From NCBI GenBank assembly GCA_943788195.1, contig CALSPH010000001.1:1-59672 (forward strand): a stretch of DNA of 59,672 nucleotides, in the 5' to 3' direction. The number at the start of each line of letters is the position of its first letter. Position 1 is the first letter of the stretch. Below the pieces are notes generated by a model. It made no database searches and had not been told where the DNA came from. It was given only the letters and a program-made list of their open reading frames with translations. Origin of the DNA: an uncultured Bacteroidia bacterium. Its GTDB lineage: Bacteria; Bacteroidota; Bacteroidia; NS11-12g; UBA955. This document shows, one piece after another, positions 45,987 through 54,700 of the stretch. The position numbers were made by a program, and so were the translations under genes.

Positions 45987-47346
45987 ACTAACCATATTCC
46001 TAAGCCTTTTTGCTTTTGCAGCTGTGCTTAATGCACAGAATAACACTAAATCCATATACTCATCATATGGAGTAGGTGTGTTTCAATCGCAAGATGCTAA
46101 TGCCTTTAAAGGAATGGCAGCCAGCAGTTATGGTTTCAGACATGGTTTTAAACCCAATTTGGCCAATCCTTTAAGTATTGCAGGGAGAGAACGGGTTGAT
46201 TTTAATCTCGGTTTTGAATTCAATAATCGTTTGCAACAAACCAGTGCAGCGCAACGAACTGATTTAGCAGGTAATGTAAATCATGTTTCTTTTGCGTTCA
46301 ACTCATTGCGTATTAATAAGGAGAAAAGATATGTTAACCCATTAGATACCACAGAATTGCTTTCTAAATGGCGCAAAATTAGAATTAACACCATGCTAGG
46401 GTTAGCACCTTACACTGCAATGGATTACGACTATGCCATTGAAGGAGATACAAGCACCTTCGAAAGCTTATTAAGTGTTGGCGGTAAAGGGGGTTTAAAC
46501 AGTATCTATTTTAATAATGCATTTCAAGTATTGGACACCACCATTTCATTTGGAATTTCTGTTCAACGTCTATTTGGCTCTATTACCGAATCGCGCTTAA
46601 AGAATTTGCTTAGTGATAGTGCAGCTGTGGGTTATCAGCAAACCATAGACCAACGTATTAAGGGAATGAGATATGGGCTTACCTTAGGATATTCTGGCAA
46701 GCCCAAGCCCAAATCGGATATGTGGCATACTTTTACTGCTGGCTATACATTCAAAAGCACATTAAACAGCGAAACGGATGTGTTATTGCGAACCGTTCAA
46801 GATTTCTTTCAAGTAAAAGACACTCTGAGCCTCAGTTCTCCAAAAGGCACCATAGAATTACCCAGTATTTTACGTTTGGGCTACGGTCTTGAAAATGAAA
46901 ACAAATGGGCATGGAGTGTTGATTTCCAATCAAGTGATTTAACACAATACAGCAATACCATAGATTCAAGTAGTATGAATCGGATGACACGAATTAGCAC
47001 AGGGTTCATCCTTAATCCAGAACGTATGATGCAGCTCACAGAGAACTTAGAATGGTTTCGGAAAGTGGAATGGAGCTTTGGAGCTTTCTACCAAACGGGT
47101 CCTTTTGCCGTTCAAAATACCCAATCCTTATCAAGTATCAATGAGTATGGCATAAGTTTTGGAGTAGCATTACCAATGAAGTCAAGATTCAATGATAAAA
47201 AGACCGTTGTATCGTATATGTACTTAAATGCGCAATACTCGCAAAGAGGTACAATAAACGATGGTTTGATTAAAGAAGATATCTTTCGTGTTAATCTTGC
47301 CTTTAACTTAAGCGATAAATGGTTCAAGAAAAGAGCTTATTATTAA
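45976..47346 (+). CDS. Outer-membrane beta-barrel protein, function unknown
   Basis: The 456-residue protein has a signal peptide (KLTIFLSLFAFAAVLNAQ). The mature part begins NNTKSIYSSYGVGVFQSQDANAFKGMAASSYGFRH, resembling FadL/OmpP1-like barrels whose N-terminus reads SPYS.YG.G. Alternating hydrophobic/polar strands end in aromatics, and the C-terminal DKWFKKRAYY fits a barrel end. The gene always seems to follow coaX in related genomes I know, but I know no tested role. Overlap with coaX (11 nt) and the 10-nt gap to the next gene place it in the same transcript. Confidence 0.75.
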   Translation: MLNKLTIFLSLFAFAAVLNAQNNTKSIYSSYGVGVFQSQDANAFKGMAASSYGFRHGFKPNLANPLSIAGRERVDFNLGFEFNNRLQQTSAAQRTDLAGNVNHVSFAFNSLRINKEKRYVNPLDTTELLSKWRKIRINTMLGLAPYTAMDYDYAIEGDTSTFESLLSVGGKGGLNSIYFNNAFQVLDTTISFGISVQRLFGSITESRLKNLLSDSAAVGYQQTIDQRIKGMRYGLTLGYSGKPKPKSDMWHTFTAGYTFKSTLNSETDVLLRTVQDFFQVKDTLSLSSPKGTIELPSILRLGYGLENENKWAWSVDFQSSDLTQYSNTIDSSSMNRMTRISTGFILNPERMMQLTENLEWFRKVEWSFGAFYQTGPFAVQNTQSLSSINEYGISFGVALPMKSRFNDKKTVVSYMYLNAQYSQRGTINDGLIKEDIFRVNLAFNLSDKWFKKRAYY

Positions 47347-47356
47347 TAATTAGAAT

Positions 47357-48790
47357 ATGAACAAAGTAATGAGAAATAGTTTAGCATATGCAGTAGTTGG
47401 TTTTATTGCACTTTCTGCCTGTGCAAGCAAAAAAGACGCAACTGAAAACACCCCTTCAAACGAAAAGAAAGAGGTAAAAAAAGAAGTGGTTGTTGAAGCA
47501 ACAATTCCTATAATTTCTAATGGAAATCCCATTGAAATTAATAAAGATCGAACCGCTTGCGAACAACCTTGGGGGACAGATGAAGAGCAAGGTACCAACC
47601 GTCAAAAATTCGGTTATATGCAAGCAAACTACCAATCCAAAGATTATAAAAGTGCTCATGAGAACTGGAGTCACCTTATAAAAAATGCCCCTTGTGGTCA
47701 TCAAAACATTTATTTGATTGGCGAGTTTGTCATTAAAAAGTTAATTCCTCTAGAAACTGATAGTATTAAACAACTGGCTTTAGTTGCTGATCTGAATACC
47801 AATTTCAAGCAGCGCATTCAATATTTCGGTGATGAGGCCAATCAAAGAGAACGTTGGGCTAAAGCATTATACAACGTTGCGCCAGGTGAATATGAAATCA
47901 TCAATGACAACTTAGAGCGAAGCATAGATCGTGATGGTGATACCACCGAATCGGATATCATGATTTACTACTTAAATAACTCATTTAAGGCTTATAATGA
48001 TGGAAAAATAACACCAGATGTTATGTTTGACAAATATGGTAAACTTGCCGATATCGTTGAGCACAATTTGGAAACGTATGAAAATGACTCTGCCGAATTT
48101 GCTCGTTGGTCTGCTTTGGAAACCAATTTGGATATCATCATTGCTAAAGTAGGTACCTGCGAAGATTTATTGAAGCAATTTAAGCCTGATTTGGAAGCAC
48201 ACAGTACCGACAAGGATTGGTTAAATAAAGCAGAAAAAGCGTTAAGCGCCAAAAAGTGCACCAAAGACCCTTTATATACTTCAGTACTCGAAAAATTATA
48301 TGCTGTAGACCCTTCACTAAGGGTGGCCAAACGATTGGCCAAATACTATTATGGTGATGGGAATAATAAGACCAAAGCTGAAAGCTATATGCTTAAAGCA
48401 ATTGCGTTGGAGTCGGATGGAGTTAAAAAATCAAACATGTATTTGTACATGGCAAATCGCGCAAGTAGTGCCTCCGGTACTAAAAAGTGGGCAGACGCTG
48501 CTTTAAAGTATAACTCAAGAAATGGCAATGCTATCTTAGCACAGGGTACTGCCTTATACAAAATGGCTCGTGCGTGCACTGGTTTAGATAAACAAGCAGC
48601 TGCTTGGATTATGATGGATTATGCACTTAGAGCTAAGGCTGCCGACCCAAGTGTATCTGGCCGAGCAACAAGTATTTACAACAGATACAGTGCATATAAA
48701 CCTGACAAAGAAACCATCTTTATGAATGGGTTGAAACCAGGACAAAAATATACCGTTAAGTGTTTAGGAATTAGCACTACCGTAAGATAA
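47357..48790 (+). CDS. TPR-like lipoprotein
   Basis: The 477-residue lipoprotein has lipobox LSAC (C22). Its mature sequence opens with a charged Lys/Glu spacer and is otherwise alpha-helical with degenerate tetratricopeptide-type repeats, for example ACEQPWGTDEEQG...YMQANYQSKDYKSAHENWSHLIKNAPCGHQNIY near residues 60-120 and several repeats near 330-450. Such proteins scaffold complexes at the inner or outer membrane. It sits between the outer-membrane barrel gene and lptC, and an intrinsic terminator follows its stop by 16 nt. Function unknown; a role with LPS transport or barrel assembly is only suggested by position. Confidence 0.8.
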   Translation: MNKVMRNSLAYAVVGFIALSACASKKDATENTPSNEKKEVKKEVVVEATIPIISNGNPIEINKDRTACEQPWGTDEEQGTNRQKFGYMQANYQSKDYKSAHENWSHLIKNAPCGHQNIYLIGEFVIKKLIPLETDSIKQLALVADLNTNFKQRIQYFGDEANQRERWAKALYNVAPGEYEIINDNLERSIDRDGDTTESDIMIYYLNNSFKAYNDGKITPDVMFDKYGKLADIVEHNLETYENDSAEFARWSALETNLDIIIAKVGTCEDLLKQFKPDLEAHSTDKDWLNKAEKALSAKKCTKDPLYTSVLEKLYAVDPSLRVAKRLAKYYYGDGNNKTKAESYMLKAIALESDGVKKSNMYLYMANRASSASGTKKWADAALKYNSRNGNAILAQGTALYKMARACTGLDKQAAAWIMMDYALRAKAADPSVSGRATSIYNRYSAYKPDKETIFMNGLKPGQKYTVKCLGISTTVR

Positions 48791-48805
48791 AAAACCATTG
48801 ATAAT

Positions 48806-48834
48806 AGACCTGCTATAATCGGCAGGTCTTTTTT
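48806..48834 (+). terminator. Intrinsic terminator abutting the lptC start codon
   Basis: An 8-bp perfect stem AGACCTGC (48806-48813) / GCAGGTCT (48822-48829) with an 8-nt loop is followed by a T-run to 48834. The ATG of lptC is the next base (48835). It would end transcripts from the TPR gene, and in any read-through RNA the hairpin would cover the lptC ribosome-binding region. Confidence 0.8.
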
Positions 48835-49383
48835 ATGAAATACATCTGGTTCTCCATATTAACCTGCTTTGTACTTGCCTTTACGTCATGTGAAGATACG
48901 CAGACTACTGACGACCAAAAAGAATGGGAAGCATTGGATACAATGGAGGTTACAGAACGCATTTTTAAAAGTGTAATAGCATATACCGACAGTGGATATT
49001 TACGCGCTAAGCTTTATGCAGACCTGATAGAGCGCCATAGCAACGCTGCCAAACCTTTTGTGGAATTGCCCGAAGGACTTCGCGCTGACTTTTACAATAC
49101 CAAAAAGGAAGTTGAAAGTAAATTAACCGCTGGATATGGGATCAATTACCTGGATTCTAAAATCGTAGAAGTGCGCAAGCAGGTTGTGGTAGTCAATAGC
49201 AAAGGAGAAAAATTGGAAACGGAAAAATTGTTTTGGGATCAAGTCAAGAAAGAAATCTATACCGAACAAACTGTAAAAATTACTACCGAAACGGAAGAAT
49301 TAACGGGGACCGGAATGCGCGCAGCGCAAGATTTTTCTTCTTGGAACATTGAACACGTCACTGGAATTGTTACCCTTAAGTAA
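48835..49383 (+). CDS. lptC: LPS export protein LptC (lipoprotein form)
   Basis: The 182-residue protein has a lipoprotein-type N-terminus (AFTSC, C19) instead of the single TM anchor of E. coli LptC. The LptC/OstA-type beta-jellyroll follows: YTDSGYLRAKLYADLIERH (a strand pattern typical of LptC), LPEGLRADFYNTKKEVESKLTAGYGINYLDSKIVEVRKQVVVVNSKGEKLETEKLFWDQ, and GTGMRAAQDFSSWNIEHVTGIV at the end. It should pass LPS from LptBFG to LptA across the periplasm. The start codon directly follows a terminator hairpin. The gene converges with the cytochrome peroxidase gene with no gap. Confidence 0.88.
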   Translation: MKYIWFSILTCFVLAFTSCEDTQTTDDQKEWEALDTMEVTERIFKSVIAYTDSGYLRAKLYADLIERHSNAAKPFVELPEGLRADFYNTKKEVESKLTAGYGINYLDSKIVEVRKQVVVVNSKGEKLETEKLFWDQVKKEIYTEQTVKITTETEELTGTGMRAAQDFSSWNIEHVTGIVTLK

Positions 49384-50325
49384 TTAGCCCTTTGCAGGAG
49401 TTAAGGTGAGTAGAAAAGCCAATAAATCGGCCCTTTCTTGATGATTTAAACCCAAGGGTTCAACTAAAGAATCCCGGCCTTGGTGATTCGGCACAAAACG
49501 ATCTGGCACATTGTAATAGTCGATTACCTCTTCTATGGTAGCAAACATACCATTGTGCATATAAGGACCCGTTTTTTGGGTGTTCCGTAATCCTGGAACT
49601 TTGAACTTACCTATATCCTCTTTCAATCCAGAGACCAAATATCTTCCTGAATCATTTAATTCTTCTCCATTAAATAATCCAATATTTTTAAACTCGTCTC
49701 CGGTAAAATCTGGGCCAAAATGACAATCAAAACATTTCCCTTTTTCATTAAATATGACTTGGCCTCTTTGCGCAGAAACAGAAATAGCATTGGAATCTCC
49801 ATCCATAAAATAATCAAATCGCGTAAACGTAGTTTCTAAGGTTTGCTCAAAAGCTGCAAGTGCTTTCCCCAACAAAACACTATCGACTCCCTTGCCATAG
49901 ATGCTCTTAAATGTAGCATTCAGGTAACCTGTTTCACGAATTCTTTGTACGGCACTGTTTACCTCCAAATTCATTTCAATGGGGTTTCGAATGGGGAATA
50001 GGGCCTGTTCTGATAAACTGGATGCCCTACCGTCCCAGAAGAAAACAGAACGTGAGGCCATATTGGTAACAGAAGGAGTATTTCGATTGCCCAGTTTACC
50101 CTTAACCCCTTTACTAAAGGCAGTGGTGTCTGAAAAAGCGTGCGATGGCAAATGACAGGAAGCACAAGATATGCTACTATCCAATGATAAAATAGGATTA
50201 AAGAACAGCGCTTCACCTAATTCCGCTTCTGTTTGAGGTAAATCTTGATACGTTGGCAACAGATCTCCACATGAAAATATGGCCATCCATATCAAACCCA
50301 ATATCCCAAAAACATACTTGCTCAT
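49384..50325 (-). CDS. Di-haem cytochrome c peroxidase
   Basis: The 313-residue periplasmic protein has two CxxCH haem sites, CASCH (54-58) and CFDCH (198-202), the CcpA/MauG arrangement. FFWDGR (W98 between the haems), a second-haem methionine candidate in GPYMHNGMF (M260), and N-terminal LGEALFFNPILSLDSSISC are typical. The signal region ends IFSC-GD (C19), so it may be a lipoprotein. It reduces H2O2 with electrons from small c-type cytochromes. It follows pyrC by 2 nt on the same strand, an odd functional pairing. Confidence 0.92.
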   Translation of the reverse strand: MSKYVFGILGLIWMAIFSCGDLLPTYQDLPQTEAELGEALFFNPILSLDSSISCASCHLPSHAFSDTTAFSKGVKGKLGNRNTPSVTNMASRSVFFWDGRASSLSEQALFPIRNPIEMNLEVNSAVQRIRETGYLNATFKSIYGKGVDSVLLGKALAAFEQTLETTFTRFDYFMDGDSNAISVSAQRGQVIFNEKGKCFDCHFGPDFTGDEFKNIGLFNGEELNDSGRYLVSGLKEDIGKFKVPGLRNTQKTGPYMHNGMFATIEEVIDYYNVPDRFVPNHQGRDSLVEPLGLNHQERADLLAFLLTLTPAKG

Positions 50326-50327
50326 TA

Positions 50328-51662
50328 CTAGCGATTAAAAGTCATCCGCTGCCCCAACTTGGATTCATCAAATTCACCTTGATTGTACGCCAAATGACCG
50401 TTCACAAAAGTGGCATGCACGGTACTTGAAAACGTTTCACCTTCAAAAGGACTCCATCCGCATTTATACAAAATGTTTTCTTTCGATACCGTTTGTGATT
50501 TATTGCGATCAACCAACACCAAATCGGCCCAATTTCCCTCACGTACATAACCTCGATCTACAACTCCAAAAAGTATGGCCACATTGTGCGAAGCCAGCTG
50601 AACTATTTGTTCTAATGTAATGAGCCCTTGCTTTTCCTTTTCTAATAAGGCTTGGAGGGTATGTTGAACCAGTGGACCACCACTTGGTGCATTTGCATAC
50701 AAATTATCCTTTTCCGCTATCGTGTGCGGTGCATGATCCGTGGCTAACACGTCAATTTTTCCGTTGTTGACTGCAGCCCATAAAGCTTCACGATCGCTCG
50801 CCTTTTTTACTGCAGGGTTCCACTTAATTAATGTCCCTTTGGACGTATAATCCTCTTCGGAAAACCATAAATGATGCGTGCAAGCCTCCGCAGTAATACG
50901 CTTTTCTTTAAGCGGAATAGTATTATTGAATAAGGCCAATTCATCTGTGGTGCTTATATGCAAAATATGCAATCGAGCATTCGTTCTTTTTGCTAAATCA
51001 ACGGCAAAACTACTGGACTGATAACAGGCTTCCCTACTTCTGATATTTGGGTGTTCCCATATGGGAATATCTTTTCCATATTGGGCTACTTTTCGAGCAA
51101 AATTTTCCTTTACCAATGGATCATATTCGCAATGTGTCGCAATGATTTTATCGATATTCTTAAAAATTTTCTCTAGCTCCCTTTCATTGTCCACCAACAT
51201 ATCGCCGGTGCTGCTGCCCATAAAAATCTTAACCCCGCAAACCGATTCTTTATTGATTTTTTGTAATTCATCAAAATTGTGATTTGTGGTGCCCATAAAG
51301 AAGCTATAATTCGCCAAAGCACAATCAGAAGCACGCGAATACTTCTTCTCAAGCTCTTCAACCGTGACAGCAGGTGGGTTGGTGTTAGGCATCTCCATAA
51401 ATGATGTTACACCCCCTGCAACAGCGGCTTTAGCTTCGGTATAAATCTCCCCTTTATGCGTTAAACCCGGTTCCCTAAAATGAACTTGATCATCAATCAG
51501 ACCGGGTAAAGCAATTAAATGCTCCCCATTAATTTCATTGATCACATATGGAACTTGAATATTTGGTTCAATTCGCTCAAATCGTCCATTTCTTATAAGA
51601 ATATCAGTCCGATAGCGTTTGCCTTCGTTAACTAATTCGACATTTCTAATCACATGATTCAT
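50328..51662 (-). CDS. pyrC: Dihydroorotase
   Basis: The 444-residue amidohydrolase (from the ATG at 51660-51662) closes carbamoyl-aspartate to dihydroorotate in pyrimidine synthesis. Motifs: GLIDDQVHFREPGLTHKGE (Q59 and H61 where most enzymes have H-x-H), the predicted carbamylated lysine K145 (VCGVKIFMGSSTG), metal histidines H177 (THCEYD) and H232/H235 (LHILHIST), and catalytic D309 (LATDHAPHT). The product is used by PyrD (7.0 kb). The frame opens three codons earlier at a TTG, but a -7 box overlaps that, so I choose the ATG. Confidence 0.93.
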   Translation of the reverse strand: MNHVIRNVELVNEGKRYRTDILIRNGRFERIEPNIQVPYVINEINGEHLIALPGLIDDQVHFREPGLTHKGEIYTEAKAAVAGGVTSFMEMPNTNPPAVTVEELEKKYSRASDCALANYSFFMGTTNHNFDELQKINKESVCGVKIFMGSSTGDMLVDNERELEKIFKNIDKIIATHCEYDPLVKENFARKVAQYGKDIPIWEHPNIRSREACYQSSSFAVDLAKRTNARLHILHISTTDELALFNNTIPLKEKRITAEACTHHLWFSEEDYTSKGTLIKWNPAVKKASDREALWAAVNNGKIDVLATDHAPHTIAEKDNLYANAPSGGPLVQHTLQALLEKEKQGLITLEQIVQLASHNVAILFGVVDRGYVREGNWADLVLVDRNKSQTVSKENILYKCGWSPFEGETFSSTVHATFVNGHLAYNQGEFDESKLGQRMTFNR

Positions 51663-51668
51663 ACGAAA

Positions 51669-51676
51669 CAAAATTA
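51669..51676 (-). promoter_or_regulatory. -7 promoter box TAATTTTG, 6 nt from the pyrC start
   Basis: On the minus strand TAATTTTG is a perfect TAnnTTTG match, and the pyrC ATG follows after six bases. It excludes a TTG start at 51671 and predicts a leaderless or nearly leaderless mRNA. Confidence 0.55.
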
Positions 51677-51731
51677 CCTCTTTTTCGCAGTATCATTGCG
51701 TTTTAATGAATCTTTTAGCACAAAAAAGTAT

Positions 51732-51739
51732 TATATTTG
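51732..51739 (+). promoter_or_regulatory. -7 promoter box TATATTTG for the first giant PKD gene
   Basis: A perfect TAnnTTTG match 26 nt before the ATG at 51766. It falls inside the longer frame opening at 51706, supporting the later start that begins a clean signal peptide. Confidence 0.55.
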
Positions 51740-51765
51740 AAGAAGGCTCAATTTACTTTAGACAC

Positions 51766-54700
51766 ATGCAGAGGTTTGCCATATTTTTCTTACTATTTTT
51801 TGTTCTTTTTGCGAATGTAAAAGGTCAGGAGACGTCCAACAAAGGAAAGTTGTTTTGGGTAGGCTTTATGGACCATATAGATGCTTCAGGAGCAGATATG
51901 GATTTATACATTACCTCTGACTCAAATACCACTGGTACTGTTTCAGTGCCGGGCCAAGCATGGTCCACCACTTTTAGCATAACTGCAAATCAAATGACTT
52001 TGGTGCCAGTACCTTCAAATAAGGCATATATGGGTTGTTCAGATTGCATTGAAGACAAAGGCATTAAGATTACATCCATAAAACCCGTTGTGGTTTATTC
52101 GCATATTCATCATTCTGCAAGATCCGATGCTACTCTGGTTTTACCAGCTGAATCAACAGGTCAAGAATACTTTGTGATGTCGTATAAACAAGAGAGCAAT
52201 GCTCAAAATTCTCAATTCATGATCATTGCAAGTCAAGACAGCACCAAGGTAAGGATTACACCTACTGATAATGTGAGTTCTAAATCGGCAAACATTGCTT
52301 ACAATATCACCTTGGATGAGGGAGAAGTATATCAGGGGCAAGCACCAGGTTTGAACGATGACTTAACTGGCACAAGAATAGAAGTTATTGATACAGGCGC
52401 AAATTCAAATTGTAGAAAAGTCTCTGTATTCTCGGGCAGTTCTTTTACAAAATTAGGCTGTACAGGTTCATTTGGCTCAGGTGATAATTTGTATCAACAG
52501 ATATATCCTACGTCATCTTGGTCAAATACATTTGTTACTGTACCCTTTAAATCCAGAAGTTTTGATCGTTTTCGAATCTTAGCAAGCAAGGATAATACAG
52601 TTATTTTAATTGATGGAAATTTTAAAACGACCCTCAATTCAGGTCAATTTTATGAAACAGGCAATGTCTCGAAACCACAATACATTTTTGCAAATAAACC
52701 AATCAGTGTAGCTCAGTTTCAGGTAACCCAATTTTGTGGAGGAGTTGGTGATCCATCCATGACTATTTTATCCCCTGTTCAACAAACCCTAAAAGATATT
52801 ACGGTATATTCTTCCGCTTATGAAAACATAACCAAAAACTACATCAATATTGTTATTCCCATCAAGGATACTGCGACATTTACCATAGATAATAAAAAAG
52901 TACCCTTCACTCAAGTTACCGCTTTACCGGCCTATGCTTATGCCCAAATTGATGTCAATTCTGGCAATCATCACTTAAGTGCCAACGAAGGTTTCATTGC
53001 AATTGCATATGGATTTGGAGTAGTCGAATCATACGGTTATTCTGCAGGTGCCAATGTCTCCAATTTGAATCAATATATCCGACTGAATGACCCAAAAATT
53101 AGTAATATAAACACCCTTTGCCTGGGAGAAACCGCCAAATTCGAAGGCAATGCAAACTTTGATGTTGCAAAATGGAATTGGGATTTTGGTGATGACAGCA
53201 TATCTGCGCAACGAAATCCTACACATGTGTATCAAGATACCGGGGTTTATCATGTTAAGATGTTCACTACAAAGAAATCATTTGACGGTTGTTCGTTGAA
53301 AGATTCTGCCGAGATTGTGGTTAAAGTAGTCAATTACCCCAAAATCTCTTTTGGGTTTAACAATGCTTGTTTAGCTGATACGGTTCATTTCTTAGACACG
53401 GTTACCACGGATGCACCAGGCTCCATTGAACTTAAACTTTGGGATTTTGGTGACGGAGTGCGCGAATTTGCAGACAATCCTTCACACCAATATGATACTG
53501 CTGGCAAATATGAAGCAAGCTTGTTAGTTCGCAATGGTTATGAATGTGCAGTAACCATTAAAGATACGATTGAAATATACCCGCATCCAGAAGTAAAATT
53601 CTTTGCCTCAAAACCCTGTTATAGGGATAAAGTAATCTTACAAGACTCCAGCATTTCAACGCCCTACCCCATTAACCAATGGATTTGGAACATGGGTGAA
53701 GGAAGCATTGATACCACCTATGTTGACAAATATGAATTCCAGTATGACACCAGTGGTAATTTCTTAATTCAACTTACTGTTGAAACAGAGAAAGGCTGCA
53801 CTGCTCAAAGTGATACCTTGTTTAAAAAACACTCCTTATTCGAAGTAGGTTTTAGCAAAAACGATGCATGTCTAAAGGATGCCGTATTTTTCATTGATAC
53901 CAGCAATACTTCAGGTATTGCTCCGCTCAGTCGCAAATGGATTTTGGATGATGGAAATGAAGCCACTACGAAATCTGTAAACCACACATACGCCAATCCT
54001 GGTAATTATAATGTTAAGCTGATTATTACACAAAACTCCGAGTGTGCTGATAGTATAACCCAAGGTTTAGAAATTTTCAATCAAACTTCACCACAATTTT
54101 CAGTTACCGATTTATGTCCCAATGACAGCACCTCTCTCATGGCCAGCCATACCCCAATTTCAGAATCCATCGATTCTTTTATTTGGCTATATCAGGGTTC
54201 AAGTATTCAGTCTATATTATGGAAACATCAATTTGCGGATTCAGGGTTACAGAATTTTAGACTCATTAGTGTAACTGATCATGGGTGCAGAGATACTTTG
54301 GATTCATTCATTAGGATTAACCCAAAGCCAAATGCCTTGTTTACCTCCAGTGTGGTATGCGAGGGCAACGAAGTAACCCTGATTAATACCTCCAATGATT
54401 ACGGAAAGGATTTTACTAAGGTAGCATGGATTACTACTACTGCATCATCCATAGGCAAACCCGACACATTTAAATATGTCCTGGGAAATAAAGCGTTTGA
54501 AAATGTTAAACTGATTGTAGAATCGGGAGATGGCTGTTCAGATACCACAGTTCGAAACCTAAAGATTTGGAGAAGTCCGCAGATCTCTATCTCTGCCACC
54601 GATGCCTGTCTAAATCAAAATGTGATTTTCTCCAATACAACTGCCATTGATTCAAGCAATATTGCCACATGGAATTGGATAATCACAGATGGTAAAACAA

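Noticed and set aside
51706..51765. 20-codon N-terminal extension of the first giant gene
   Set aside because: It contains a -7 box, and the signal peptide starts cleanly at the ATG 51766.
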